37,248 bases of DNA from Wenzhouxiangella sp. (GCA_007135935.1 SLIA01000253.1:1-37248); one strand, 5' to 3'; positions 15,962 through 25,302 are shown, numbered from the stretch's first letter. A program made the numbers and translations. Notes: generated by a model from the letters alone, not told the origin.

Positions 15962-18505
15962 TTGCCAGATACCCGCCATCGGCCACCCACCCCGCGAGAC
16001 GATCTGGCAACCGTCGCGCCGAGCAGTAGCGCAGATTCGCCGGCATTCGAGGCGAAGTCGGCCCTGTTCGAAAAATTCTTCAGCATCTCGCCCGACGGCA
16101 TCGTGCTGCTCGACAACCAGGATTGCATCCTGGAGGCCAACCCGGCCTTCCTCGACCTGTTCGGCTACACGCTCGACGAGGTGCTCGGAGTTCCGATCAA
16201 CGACCTGATCGTCGATCCGGCCTTTCACGCCGAAGCCAGTGAGCTGTCACGCCGCGCTCTGGGCTCGGAGGTCGTATTCCATGAAGCCCTGCGCTGTCGC
16301 AAGAATGGCGATCTGATCAGCGTCGAGATCTTCGGCACCCCGCTGATGCTCGATGATCGCCAGGTCGGCATTTACGCCATCTACCGCGACGTGACCGCCC
16401 GCCGCCAGGCCGAGGATCTGCTCGAACAGAGCGAGGCCAAGCACCGCACCATCGTCGAATGCATGACCGATGGATATTTCGAGATCGACCTGGCGGGCAA
16501 CCTGCTGTTCTCCAACCGCGCCCTTGCCGAGACCTTCGACATCGAACCCGACCGCCTGGAGTCGCTCAACTTCCGCAGTCATTTCGATTCCGAAACCAGC
16601 GAGCATCTGTACCGCCGATTCAATGGCATCTACCGCGAACGCGAAGGCGACCACGACTCGCGCGTGACCTGGCAATTCACCACCGCCGATGGCGCAACGC
16701 GTCACCTGGAAGCATCCGTGGCGCTGATTACCGTCGACGGCGGCGAGCCGGTCGGTTTTCGCGGCGTGGTCCGCGACATCACCGACCGCGTCGAGGCCCT
16801 CAAGGCCCTGCGCCGCTCCGAAGAACTGTTCCGCCTAGTGACCGAGCATACCGGCCAGCTGGTCTACGACTACGACCTGGCCAGCGGACACATCGACTGG
16901 TCGGGCGCAACGGCGTCGGTACTCGGCATGTGCCGGACGGAAGCGGCCACCTTCAATATCGATCGCTGGGCCGAGCGCCTGCATCCCGACGATCGCGCAC
17001 GCTGCCTGGAGTTGTTGACCGCGACCGGCAAGAGCGGCAAGCCCTATCGCATCGAGTACCGAATCAGGCGACTGGGCAACGACTACGTCCATGTCGAAGA
17101 CCGCGGCGCCTGGCTGCTTGACGGCAACGGCCAGGCGGTTCGACTGATCGGCACCCTGACCGACATCACCCAGCGCAAGCGCCAGGAAGAGGCCATCGCC
17201 TACCAGGCCACCCACGACGCGCTGACCGGCCTGGCCAACCGCTTCAAGTTCGAGAAGACCGTCAACGAACTCAGCCAGGACGCCACCCGCTCCGGCCGCA
17301 GCCATACCTTCCTGTACATGGATCTGGACCAGTTCAAGGTGGTCAACGACACCTGCGGGCACAACGCCGGCGATGAGCTGCTGCGGCAGGTCAGCGACCA
17401 TATCGGCGGCCTGGTTCGACGTGACGATCTGCTCGCCCGGCTCGGGGGCGACGAATTCGGTCTGCTGCTGGTCGACTGCGGCACCCAGGCCGGGGAGCGC
17501 ATCGCCGAAAAAATCATCGAGAGCATCAATGCCTTTCACTTCGACTGGGACGAGCACCGTTTCAGCATCGGCATCAGCATCGGCCTGGTCGCGCTCGACG
17601 GTTCGCTGGATTTCGTCGACCTGCTCAAGGCCGCCGATCAGGCCTGCTACGTGGCCAAGGACCAGGGACGCAACCGCCACCATGTCTACCACGAGGAAGA
17701 TCTGCTGCTGCGCCAGCGCAGCGCCGAGCTCAATGCCGTGGCCGACGTCCATGCCGCGATCGCCGAGAATCGCTTCGAGTTGCACGTGCAACGCATCATC
17801 GACCTGCATGACAACGACGCCCTGCCGGGCCACGAGATCCTGCTGCGCATGCGCAACCGCATGGGGCGGCTCGTTCCTCCCGGAGAGTTCATCCTGGGGG
17901 CCGAACGTTATAACCGCATGATCGACATCGACCGCTGGGTGGTCGACCATGCACTCGCGCAGGTCGGCCGCCTGTCGCGTGAAGGACAAGCTCCACCGGA
18001 CCACTGGTATTCCATCAACCTGTCGGGCGCGACCGTCGACGACTGCGGCTTCGGGGAGTTCGTTTGCAGCCTGCTGGACCGACACCATGTCGATCCGGCC
18101 CAGGTCTGTTTCGAGATCACCGAAAGCGCGGCGATCACGCATCACCGCAATGCCCTGCGCTTCATCCAGTCGGTGCGCGCCATGGGCTGCCGGGTCATGC
18201 TCGACGACTTCGGCAGCGGCCTGTCGTCATTTGCCTACCTCAAGACTCTGCCGGTCGATTTCATCAAGCTTGACGGTTCGCTGATTCACGACATCGCCTG
18301 CTCCGAATTCAGCCAGGCGGTGGTGCGCGCCATTCACGACGTGGCCCGGGCACTGGAGATTCCCCTGATCGCCGAGCATGTCGAAACCCGTGACGAACTC
18401 GCTCATTTGCGTAAAATCGGGGTCGAGTACGCTCAGGGGTTCCTGCTGCACAGGCCCGAACCGTGGGTGCGCTCCCCCGGTACAGACGGGACAGGGCCGG
18501 ACTGA
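15962..18505 (+). CDS. PAS-PAS-PAS-GGDEF-EAL cyclic di-GMP signalling protein
   Basis: An 847-residue soluble protein for making or degrading cyclic di-GMP. Three PAS sensor domains occupy about residues 30-150, 155-280 and 285-400 (first: SPDGIVLLDNQDCILEANPA). The GGDEF domain (about 415-570) has HDALTGLANRFKFEK, YMDLDQFKVVNDTCGHNAGD and an intact LGGDEF near residue 495, with an RxxD-type inhibitory site (RRDD) five residues before it. The EAL domain (about 590-835) has HEILLRM in place of EALLR, FEITESAAI, MLDDFGSGLSSFAYL, FIKLDGSLI and IAEHVET in place of AEGVE, with the glutamate kept. Both activities are plausible. The frame opens with a TTG and lacks a clear ribosome site, so the start is uncertain. 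Confidence 0.9.
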   Translation: MPDTRHRPPTPRDDLATVAPSSSADSPAFEAKSALFEKFFSISPDGIVLLDNQDCILEANPAFLDLFGYTLDEVLGVPINDLIVDPAFHAEASELSRRALGSEVVFHEALRCRKNGDLISVEIFGTPLMLDDRQVGIYAIYRDVTARRQAEDLLEQSEAKHRTIVECMTDGYFEIDLAGNLLFSNRALAETFDIEPDRLESLNFRSHFDSETSEHLYRRFNGIYREREGDHDSRVTWQFTTADGATRHLEASVALITVDGGEPVGFRGVVRDITDRVEALKALRRSEELFRLVTEHTGQLVYDYDLASGHIDWSGATASVLGMCRTEAATFNIDRWAERLHPDDRARCLELLTATGKSGKPYRIEYRIRRLGNDYVHVEDRGAWLLDGNGQAVRLIGTLTDITQRKRQEEAIAYQATHDALTGLANRFKFEKTVNELSQDATRSGRSHTFLYMDLDQFKVVNDTCGHNAGDELLRQVSDHIGGLVRRDDLLARLGGDEFGLLLVDCGTQAGERIAEKIIESINAFHFDWDEHRFSIGISIGLVALDGSLDFVDLLKAADQACYVAKDQGRNRHHVYHEEDLLLRQRSAELNAVADVHAAIAENRFELHVQRIIDLHDNDALPGHEILLRMRNRMGRLVPPGEFILGAERYNRMIDIDRWVVDHALAQVGRLSREGQAPPDHWYSINLSGATVDDCGFGEFVCSLLDRHHVDPAQVCFEITESAAITHHRNALRFIQSVRAMGCRVMLDDFGSGLSSFAYLKTLPVDFIKLDGSLIHDIACSEFSQAVVRAIHDVARALEIPLIAEHVETRDELAHLRKIGVEYAQGFLLHRPEPWVRSPGTDGTGPD

Positions 18506-18602
18506 GCGAGCTGCCCCTTCCGCCCATCCCAAAGCGAACCATTGACAGGCAAAACGGTCGATTGCTCGAAGTCGACCTGCCACCATATCCCGAACCCGGC
18601 CC

Positions 18603-19541
18603 ATGAAACCAACAACTTCGATCCTCACCCTCGGCGCCGCCCTGCTGCTGTCGGCCAGCTTTTCAGACGCCCGGGCCAATACCTGGCCATTCGAACCGGC
18701 CGACATGGAAGTCGTCGGCGAGATTCAGCACGAGCATGCCCGGCGCAGCGACACGCTGATGGACATCGCACGCTGGCTGGGCATGGGATACCGCGAGATC
18801 CGCCGGGCCAACCCCGACGTCGACCTCTGGATTCCCGGCGAAGGCACCCGCGTCCTGATTCCGTCGCAGTTCGTACTGCCAGAGGGACCGCGCGAGGGCC
18901 TGGTCGTCAACCGCGCCGAGAAGCGGCTCTACTATTTCCATGCCGATGCCGACAACGGCCGGCCGGCCGTGACCACCTATCCCATCGGCATCGGCAAGGC
19001 GGGGCGGGAAACCCCGGTCGGCAACGCCACCGTGACCCAGCGGCTGGAGAACCCGGCCTGGTATCCCACCGAAGGCGTGCGCGCCGACTATCGCGCGCGC
19101 GGCATCGAACTGCCGCGCATGGTGCCGCCCGGCCCCGAAAATCCGCTGGGCCGCTACGCACTGATTCTGGACATGGACGGTTACCTGATACACGGCACCC
19201 ACCGCCCCGACGGCGTGGGCATGCGGGTCAGCCAGGGATGCGTGCGCCTGTACCCGGAACATATCGAACGGCTGGTTTTCGATGTGCCCATCGGCACGCC
19301 GGTAGCCATGGTCGATCAACCGGTCAAGGCAGGCTACCGCGACGGCAAGCTCTACCTCGAAATCCATCCGGGCCACGACGACAGCGTGCCGGACATGAGC
19401 GAGGTGCGGGCAGTGGTGGAACGCGCCTGGCAACGCAACCGGGAACGGCTCGACCAGGGCGTGGATTGGCGACTGGTGGAAGAGGCCTGGGAAAACGCCG
19501 ACGGGGTTCCCCGGGTCATCAGCGCGCCTTCCAGATCCTGA
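18603..19541 (+). CDS. L,D-transpeptidase (YkuD family)
   Basis: A 312-residue periplasmic enzyme with a signal peptide (about residues 1-25, ending SDARA). The region 45-90 resembles a degenerate LysM peptidoglycan-binding motif (TLMDIARWLGMGYREIRRAN). The YkuD catalytic domain follows, with LVVNRAEKRLYYF and the active site YLIHGTHRPDGVGMRVSQGC, in which the histidine (about 197) and the cysteine of SQGCVRLYPE (about 212) are present. Such enzymes form 3-3 peptidoglycan cross-links or attach outer-membrane lipoproteins to peptidoglycan. It faces a convergent alanine-zipper lipoprotein gene of the kind that YbiS/ErfK enzymes can anchor; a functional link is inference. Confidence 0.92.
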   Translation: MKPTTSILTLGAALLLSASFSDARANTWPFEPADMEVVGEIQHEHARRSDTLMDIARWLGMGYREIRRANPDVDLWIPGEGTRVLIPSQFVLPEGPREGLVVNRAEKRLYYFHADADNGRPAVTTYPIGIGKAGRETPVGNATVTQRLENPAWYPTEGVRADYRARGIELPRMVPPGPENPLGRYALILDMDGYLIHGTHRPDGVGMRVSQGCVRLYPEHIERLVFDVPIGTPVAMVDQPVKAGYRDGKLYLEIHPGHDDSVPDMSEVRAVVERAWQRNRERLDQGVDWRLVEEAWENADGVPRVISAPSRS

Positions 19542-19545
19542 AACG

Positions 19546-19577
19546 AACAGCGGCCCTCGGGAGGGCCGCTGTTTTCG
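19546..19577. terminator. Bidirectional intrinsic terminator
   Basis: AACAGCGGCCCTC (19546-19558) pairs perfectly with GAGGGCCGCTGTT (19561-19573), followed by TTTC on the plus strand and flanked by AAACG on the other side. It can stop both the L,D-transpeptidase transcript and the convergent lipoprotein transcript. Confidence 0.85.
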
Positions 19578-19595
19578 ATCACTTTTCAGGCAATC

Positions 19596-19886
19596 TTACT
19601 TTTCCTGCATGCGCTCGAGCGCGCGGTCGAGCTTTTCATGCGCTTCGTCACAGCAGCGCTGCGAAGCATCGGCGGCCTGCTGGGCGGCGCGAGCGGCTTC
19701 CATGGCCTGGCGTGCAGCATCGGCTGCTTCCTGGGCGGCCTGCTGGGCCTGCTCGGCGGTCTGGTTGGCCTGCTCGGCCTGCTGCTGGGCGCGCTCCACC
19801 GAAGCGGTGCTGGCGCAGCCAGCCATCAGTGCGATAACGGCAGCGGCCATGAACAGCCGGGTACTGGAAAAAACGTTCTTGCTCAT
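19596..19886 (-). CDS. Alanine-zipper (Lpp/OprI-like) lipoprotein
   Basis: A 96-residue lipoprotein. The signal peptide ends in the lipobox LMAGC (cysteine at about residue 23), and the mature part is one long helix with alanine and glutamine at regular positions (EQANQTAEQAQQAAQEAADA), the pattern of the Lpp/OprI coiled-coil trimer. The C-terminus is KLDRALERMQEK, so it ends in lysine as Lpp does; that residue is the one joined to peptidoglycan in Lpp. I chose the ATG at 19886 because GGAG lies 8 bases upstream; an upstream GTG would overlap that GGAG region. Two adjacent cysteines (QRCCDE) are unusual for the family. Confidence 0.85.
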   Translation of the reverse strand: MSKNVFSSTRLFMAAAVIALMAGCASTASVERAQQQAEQANQTAEQAQQAAQEAADAARQAMEAARAAQQAADASQRCCDEAHEKLDRALERMQEK

Positions 19887-20044
19887 CTTGGTCACTCCAT
19901 CGGTTCAGGGTTGATTATGTCCACTTCCGGTCAGCAAACCGGCGTCGGCACCACCGACGGTCCGGGCCGCGACCGGCCAAATCCGGTTCGCGCCCTCCCC
20001 CCAGCGGGCACAAAGCCGCTTGTTGACACATCTTACAGCAGTTT

Positions 20045-22363
20045 TCACAAATGTGCTGCTGTGCGTTGATGATTATTATCGTCGTCTGATTCCTCGTCTT
20101 CGTCGTCGGCCTCGGCCGGCTCGTCGGGGTCTGTCGAACGACGTTCGCGCGAGTCGATCAGCCCGCGCAGGAGCTGTCGGCTGGTTCGCTCGGACTCCCG
20201 GGCGGGTTCGGCTTCCTCTTCGCCAGGAGGGGCATCGGGCTCTTCGTCTTCGTCGCGCTCGCCCTCTTCCTCGGGCGGGCGCTCCTCCGAGCGCGGTCGG
20301 TCAATGCGGTCAAGCAGCCGTCGTCCGATCTCGTCTCGCACCGTGCGCTCGGCAATGCCGGCCAGGTCGACGCTGACCACCGGCGCGGTGACCGGCCCGG
20401 CAATGGCCAGCGGAATGGTCCCGCCGGTGGCCGAACGCAGGCGCGAGGGCAGACGTTCGAGCAGGCTTTCTCCCAGTTGCAGATCCAGCCGGTAGTCGAC
20501 CTGGTCGGCCGCGAAATCAAGGCGGCCGGTGCCGCTGGCACCGAAGCCGGCGGCGGTCAGGTTCAGATCCGGCAGGGCGATCACCCCGTCCTCGGCGCGC
20601 AGGCTGCCGCTGAGCGAGCGGAACGGCGTCTGACCGCTGAAAGCCTGGCGCACGTTGCCCAGGCTGGCCACGGTGAGCTCCTGCTCGATCAGCTTTTCCA
20701 GGTCGATGCCGCGCACCGCGCCGTCACTGAGCTGGAACTGGCCACTGCCATCGAGCGAAGCGAGGATGTCGCCCGGGCTCAGGCCGCGGAAACGAAGATC
20801 GAGCGACAGGTCGCCGCTGCCGGCCACCGGTGCATGTTCGCTGAACAGGCCGGCGATCTGCTCGACCAGCACGCCGGAAAGCCGGGGCTGAAGGTGAACC
20901 GCCGGCGGTACCTCGTTGAAATCCACTTCGGCCAGCCCCTCGAAACCGCCACCGAACAGGCGCGCCTCGAGGGGTTCCAGACGCAACACGCTGTCGGCCA
21001 GGCGAGAGCCGGCGCGCACCTGCGTCAGGACCATGCCTTCGGCCAGGATGAGTTCATCCAGGCGCAGGTCGGCACGAAAATCGACCATCGCCAGGGGCGC
21101 GAAATCCGGCGCTTCGCCATCGGCATCCGGCCGCTCGTCCTCACCGCCCAGGGCCGCAAGTGCGCGCAGGTCCAGGCGCTCGCCGCTGACATCCAGCCGC
21201 CCCCGGATCGGATCGGTCAGCACCAGCTCGGCGCTCAGGTCCAGGCGCTGGTCGTCGAGGCGGAACTCGGCACCGGGCATGGCCATTCGAACCGGGTCGT
21301 CGAGGGTGACCGACAGCTCGTCGGTCAACACCAGGCCCAGCTGCATGTCGGGCAGGTCGACACGACCCTCGGCACCGGCCACGACCATGCGGGGCGGATC
21401 GTCCAGGGTCAGGGTCAGCGCGTCGGTCAGCAGCAGTTCGGCCTGGAGATCGGGCAGGTCGAGACGGATCTCGGCACCGGCCAGGGCCACGCGCGCCGGA
21501 TCGTCCAGGGTCAGGGTCAGCGCATCGGTCAGCGCCAGCGCCATGTGCATGTCGGGCAGGTCGAGGTCGAGATCCAGGCGGGGCACTTCGATAGCGAGGA
21601 TGTCACCGCTCAGATCGATCCACGCCTCGCCACTTGCGCGGGCTTGAGCCTCGGCGGCCGGGAGAGACAGGCTGGCCTGCCAGTCACCCAGGTCGATTCG
21701 CGACAGGTTGGCGGCCACGCGCAGGGTGCCGGAGAAATCCAGGTCCTCGAGCACGGTCTCGCCGTCGTCGATGACGCGCCCGCGCAGGGCCATGTCGATA
21801 TCGCGGTCGGCACGGAACGGTGCCATTTCGAAGGAGTCGACGACTACTTCCTGGCGCGTACCGGCCGCCAGATCCATCAGCACCACCGACACCGAGCGCA
21901 AGCCGATGGGGCCTGTCTGCAACCCGGACAGATCGGGCTCGCCGGGCTCGGCCGGATCCGGGTCGTCGGCAAACAGGCCTTCCAGGTTGCTGCGCCCCTG
22001 ACGATCGGTCACCAGGGTGAACGTGGCCTGCTCGAAATCGATGGCGCCGATCTCCAGGTCGCCGCGAATCAGCGGCCAGAGCCGGATGCCGGCACGGGCA
22101 ATGCCGATCTCGGCCAGGGGCGGAGCGTCCTCGAAATCCGGCGGATTGCCGACCGAGGCATCGCGGATATCGAACGCCAGCCAGGGAAACAGCCGCAACT
22201 CGATGGGTCCGTCCAGGCGCACCTCGCGACCGATCTGCTCCGAGGCGCGCTCGGCAATCTGTTCGCGGTAGTTGTCGGGATCGATGAACACGACCGCGGC
22301 AACCGCGGCCAGAACGATCACCACGATCAGGGCGATCAGAACCAACAGGATACGACGCAACAT
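20045..22363 (-). CDS. AsmA family protein
   Basis: A 772-residue envelope protein with one N-terminal membrane helix (about residues 4-27) and a large periplasmic part. DPDNYREQIAERASEQIGRE and LRLFPWLAFDIRDASVGNPP are AsmA N-terminal signatures; the C-terminal AsmA_2 region (SGDLSLDLRFRGLSPGDILA to DYRLDLQLGESLLE) is also present. AsmA-like proteins are thought to help move phospholipids to the outer membrane. Residues about 270-375 contain three copies of a 34-residue repeat (LTDALTLTLDDPARVALAGA and so on), nearly identical in DNA. The last 90 residues are a low-complexity acidic tail rich in E, D, P and R. Confidence 0.88.
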   Translation of the reverse strand: MLRRILLVLIALIVVIVLAAVAAVVFIDPDNYREQIAERASEQIGREVRLDGPIELRLFPWLAFDIRDASVGNPPDFEDAPPLAEIGIARAGIRLWPLIRGDLEIGAIDFEQATFTLVTDRQGRSNLEGLFADDPDPAEPGEPDLSGLQTGPIGLRSVSVVLMDLAAGTRQEVVVDSFEMAPFRADRDIDMALRGRVIDDGETVLEDLDFSGTLRVAANLSRIDLGDWQASLSLPAAEAQARASGEAWIDLSGDILAIEVPRLDLDLDLPDMHMALALTDALTLTLDDPARVALAGAEIRLDLPDLQAELLLTDALTLTLDDPPRMVVAGAEGRVDLPDMQLGLVLTDELSVTLDDPVRMAMPGAEFRLDDQRLDLSAELVLTDPIRGRLDVSGERLDLRALAALGGEDERPDADGEAPDFAPLAMVDFRADLRLDELILAEGMVLTQVRAGSRLADSVLRLEPLEARLFGGGFEGLAEVDFNEVPPAVHLQPRLSGVLVEQIAGLFSEHAPVAGSGDLSLDLRFRGLSPGDILASLDGSGQFQLSDGAVRGIDLEKLIEQELTVASLGNVRQAFSGQTPFRSLSGSLRAEDGVIALPDLNLTAAGFGASGTGRLDFAADQVDYRLDLQLGESLLERLPSRLRSATGGTIPLAIAGPVTAPVVSVDLAGIAERTVRDEIGRRLLDRIDRPRSEERPPEEEGERDEDEEPDAPPGEEEAEPARESERTSRQLLRGLIDSRERRSTDPDEPAEADDEDEESDDDNNHQRTAAHL

Positions 22364-22445
22364 CAGCCAGGCCTCCAGGCAATCTCCACCCCGAAAGCTT
22401 AGCAGCCCAGCATCACTTCAGGCACATTTCATCGCCCAATCTACA

Positions 22446-22485
22446 CCCGTTAACCCGTTAACCCATTTTCCCGTTTGCCCCTCAC
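22446..22485. repeat. Degenerate octamer array, consensus CCCRTTNN
   Basis: Units CCCGTTAA, CCCGTTAA, CCCATTTT, CCCGTTTG and CCCCTCAC run in period 8 and share their consensus with 3783-3838. The array lies between the AsmA gene start and the stop of the next minus-strand gene, which ends inside it. Confidence 0.7.
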
Positions 22486-23099
22486 AACCCAAACCAGGCA
22501 AACGCATAGCCCTCCAGCAACTCCTCGCGATGCGGGGCGACCATCTCGACGGTCTCGTCGGGCACTTCCCAGGTCTGCTCCTGCATGGCGGTGTCGCCGT
22601 AGGCCGCCACCGCGACTTCCTGCCCGATCGCCCGGAAGGTCTGGTTGCGCACGTACAGGTATTCCTTGAGCGAGAAGTTGTAGCGGTTGAGTGCGTCGAC
22701 CTGGGCGCGCTTGGCCTCGAGCAGCAACTCGCCCAGCCCCCGGTAGGCCGTGACGACCTCGGTGATGCTCGCCTCCCGGTCATCGCGGTCGATATCGTCC
22801 TGCATGGACTCGAAGGTGTCCTTCAGCTCGGTCATCTGTCCCTCCATGGACTCGCGCATGGCGCGCTGGGCCACGAGGAAGCGCTGGAACTGCTCTTCGG
22901 TGATGGAGCCGTCGCCCGGGGGCTGGAAATCATCGGATCGATCGACCTGTTCGTTGAGCTCGGCATATTCACGCACGAAGCTTTCCACATCGGTAACGAA
23001 CTCATAGGCCGGCTTGATCACGAAGAAGTAACCGGCAATGCCGCCGCCCCCGACCAATACCACGACCACCACCAGGCAACCAACAAGAATCTTCGGCAT
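22482..23099 (-). CDS. Membrane-anchored helical protein, unknown
   Basis: A 205-residue protein with an N-terminal membrane helix (residues 4-28, glycine- and valine-rich: VGCLVVVVVLVGGGGIAGYF) followed by a mainly helical, acidic domain with many E, D, R and Q residues (about 35-170). I do not recognise the family. The topology suggests a single anchor with the domain in the periplasm. No clear Shine-Dalgarno sequence is visible within 10 bases of the ATG apart from GAGAGGAAAATCCC slightly upstream, which is adequate. A sigma-54-like promoter lies 55-69 bases upstream of the start. Confidence 0.7.
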   Translation of the reverse strand: MPKILVGCLVVVVVLVGGGGIAGYFFVIKPAYEFVTDVESFVREYAELNEQVDRSDDFQPPGDGSITEEQFQRFLVAQRAMRESMEGQMTELKDTFESMQDDIDRDDREASITEVVTAYRGLGELLLEAKRAQVDALNRYNFSLKEYLYVRNQTFRAIGQEVAVAAYGDTAMQEQTWEVPDETVEMVAPHREELLEGYAFAWFGL

Positions 23100-23153
23100 G
23101 GGATTTTCCTCTCACATTTGATGTATTCGCTGCCATTGGTAAACGTGAAAGGC

Positions 23154-23168
23154 GCAGCAATCCTGCCA
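23154..23168 (-). promoter_or_regulatory. Sigma-54-like promoter of the membrane-anchored protein
   Basis: Minus-strand TGGCAGGATTGCTGC keeps the essential GG and GC at the right spacing and differs from TGGCACG-N4-TTGC at two positions. The predicted start near 23142 gives a leader of about 43 bases. Confidence 0.55.
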
Positions 23169-23242
23169 CCGCACCGTCACACCACCGCAGTGGAAACCGT
23201 CTAACATAGTGCGCTGCCTTGTCACCGCTTCGTTTCACGCCT

Positions 23243-24751
23243 ATGTCCGTCAACCCCGCTCCTGTTTCCCGCAACGCCCTGGCTGCCGTCGCGCTGGTGG
23301 CTGCAACCATCGTTCTGGTCGCCTGCCAGCCGGCGCCGGCCGATCCGGTCGAGCAACGCCCGACCCCATTGCTGCTGATTTCCATCGACGGTTTTCGGCA
23401 CGATTACTTCGAACTCATCGACAGCCCCAACCTCGATCGCCTCCTCGACGAGGGGCTGCATGCAGACAGCCTCCACCACGTCTTCCCGACCAAGACCTTC
23501 CCCACCCACTACACGCTGGTGACCGGTCGCCATCCGGGCACGCACGGGGTGGTCGCCAACAGCATGTGGGACCCCGAGCGCGATGCGCGCTTCTCGCTGG
23601 GCGACCGCAATGCCGTGGGTGACGGCTTCTGGTACCAGGACGGCGAGCCGATCTGGGTCACCGCCGAGAAGCAGGGCCTGACCTCGGCCACCTTTTTCTG
23701 GCCCGGAACGGAAGCGAAGATTCATCGCCTGCGCCCCACCCACTGGCGCCCCTACGACGGTAGCGTGCCGCACATGGAGCGCGTCGAACAGGTGCTGGAA
23801 TGGGCCGGGCTGCCCGAGAAGGAACGTCCCGACCTGATGACGCTGTACTTCAGCCGGGTCGATTCGCTGGGACATTCCCGCGGGCCGGCCGCACCGGCCG
23901 TGCTGCAGGCAGCCGAGGAACTCGACACCGAACTGGGCGAACTCTTCGAGGGACTCGAGCGCCTGGGCCTGTTCGATGCCATCAACATCGTGCTGGTGTC
24001 CGATCACGGCATGACCGAGGTCGATATCGAGCGCTACATCAAACTCGACGATTACCTCGACCTGTCGAAAGTGCGGGTATCGGACTGGGGGCCGGCCGCC
24101 CAGATCTGGGCAACCGACATGGAAGCCGAGGCCATCGTCGAAGCACTCGAGGGCGCCCATCCGCGCCTGCGCGTCTGGGCGCGCGCGGATATCCCCGAGC
24201 GTTACCGCTTCGGCACGCATCACCGCGTACCCGACGTTCTGGCCGAAGCCGACCCCGGCTGGATGATTTCCTCGGCCCCCTTCCTGGCCCAGCGCCAGCC
24301 GCCACGCGGCATGCACGGCTGGGACCCGGCCCACGGCGAACAGCACGGCATCTTCGTTGCCCGCGGTCCGGCATTCACGCCCGGTACGCGCAGCCCGGCC
24401 CTGCGCAGCGTCGATGTCTACGCCCTGCTCGCCGAACTGCTCGACGTAGAGCCGGCCGAACACGAGGGTTCAATCAGCCCATTCGCACCCTATCTGGTCA
24501 ACCGTCCCGAACCCGGCTACGAGCGCTTGCACTTCGACTGCAACGGACAGGCCGTTCAGGCCCGCATCGGACCGAACCACATGGCACTGCACATCGATGC
24601 CTACATCCACGTACTCGACCGCGTGTCCGACCCCGCCGATTCCCGGCAGGCATTCGAGGAAGTCGACCTGGGTTTCTGGATAGAGGGCGATCGCGCCGGA
24701 GGGCGAATCGACGGCAGCGAACTCGGAACCTGCCGCAAGACGGGATACTGA
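23243..24751 (+). CDS. Lipoprotein nucleotide pyrophosphatase/phosphodiesterase (ENPP-like)
   Basis: A 502-residue alkaline-phosphatase-superfamily enzyme. The signal peptide ends in a lipobox (TIVLVAC, cysteine 28), so it is probably membrane-anchored and faces the periplasm. Metal and active-site residues are visible: ISIDGFRHDY (Asp 49), the threonine nucleophile in FPTKTFPTHY (Thr 85), DSLGHSRG, SDHGMTEVD and HGWDPAHGEQHG. ENPP enzymes hydrolyse nucleotide pyrophosphate and phosphodiester bonds; the natural substrate is unknown. About 80 residues after the catalytic domain (from EPGYERLHFDCNGQ) form an extra C-terminal region. ATG at 23243 starts a typical signal peptide; an in-frame TTG lies 24 bases upstream. 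Confidence 0.9.
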   Translation: MSVNPAPVSRNALAAVALVAATIVLVACQPAPADPVEQRPTPLLLISIDGFRHDYFELIDSPNLDRLLDEGLHADSLHHVFPTKTFPTHYTLVTGRHPGTHGVVANSMWDPERDARFSLGDRNAVGDGFWYQDGEPIWVTAEKQGLTSATFFWPGTEAKIHRLRPTHWRPYDGSVPHMERVEQVLEWAGLPEKERPDLMTLYFSRVDSLGHSRGPAAPAVLQAAEELDTELGELFEGLERLGLFDAINIVLVSDHGMTEVDIERYIKLDDYLDLSKVRVSDWGPAAQIWATDMEAEAIVEALEGAHPRLRVWARADIPERYRFGTHHRVPDVLAEADPGWMISSAPFLAQRQPPRGMHGWDPAHGEQHGIFVARGPAFTPGTRSPALRSVDVYALLAELLDVEPAEHEGSISPFAPYLVNRPEPGYERLHFDCNGQAVQARIGPNHMALHIDAYIHVLDRVSDPADSRQAFEEVDLGFWIEGDRAGGRIDGSELGTCRKTGY

Positions 24752-24777
24752 TCGACTATCGTCGGCCCGGCCGCCGA

Positions 24778-25302
24778 TTACCCTTCAGGGGCGCGGTCGA
24801 GCAGATCGACGTAAGCGCCCGACACCAGGTGGTCCGGCTCGATGCCGAGCCGGCTCATCAGGTGTTGGGCAATGCTCCGGCCGGCTGCGCCATCGAGCGT
24901 CTGGTCGAGAACCACCTCCAGCTCGATGAACTCCCCCAGCCCCTCGACCCGATCGAAATGCAGGCGGGTCCTGCCGGTCAGCCAGACACGCCGCTGCTTG
25001 CGCACCACCGCGCGAACTCCCAGCGCCTCGGCCAGGGCCAGGCGCAAGCTGCCGGGCTCGGGCACGGGTGAAATGACGTAGCTGCTGGACTTCGGCCCGG
25101 CCACGTCGTCGCGTCGGTACTGGATCAGCTCGCCGCTGCCGTCGCCGAATTCGCGCAACTTCAGACGACGGCCATCGGGCACATTGAAAAAAGTATCGGT
25201 CTGCTCGAGGTCCCGAAACGGCCCGTCGGCCAGCGTCGCGGCGATATCCGCCTGCGCCTGGAAGTCACTGGCGCGCGCCTTGATCTCGATATTGGCCGGC
25301 AT
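24778..25302 (-). CDS. CYTH domain protein (CyaB / class IV adenylate cyclase-like)
   Basis: A 174-residue CYTH protein, a small beta-tunnel fold that binds triphosphates. It begins NIEIKARASD, the form of the EIK strand seen in many CyaB-like proteins, and continues with RRLKLREF, ELIQYRRDD, VRKQRRVWLTG and RLHFDRVEGLGEFIELEVVL, the alternating charged strands lining the tunnel. The family includes adenylate cyclases and thiamine- and inorganic-triphosphatases, so the reaction cannot be assigned from sequence alone. Its ATG overlaps the stop of the racemase gene by one base, indicating coupled translation. It converges on the phosphodiesterase gene. Confidence 0.85.
   Translation of the reverse strand: MPANIEIKARASDFQAQADIAATLADGPFRDLEQTDTFFNVPDGRRLKLREFGDGSGELIQYRRDDVAGPKSSSYVISPVPEPGSLRLALAEALGVRAVVRKQRRVWLTGRTRLHFDRVEGLGEFIELEVVLDQTLDGAAGRSIAQHLMSRLGIEPDHLVSGAYVDLLDRAPEG

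Noticed and set aside
20477-22402. 641-codon plus-strand frame opposite AsmA
   Set aside because: It is the antisense shadow of AsmA: glutamine, histidine and glycine-rich composition with no domain.
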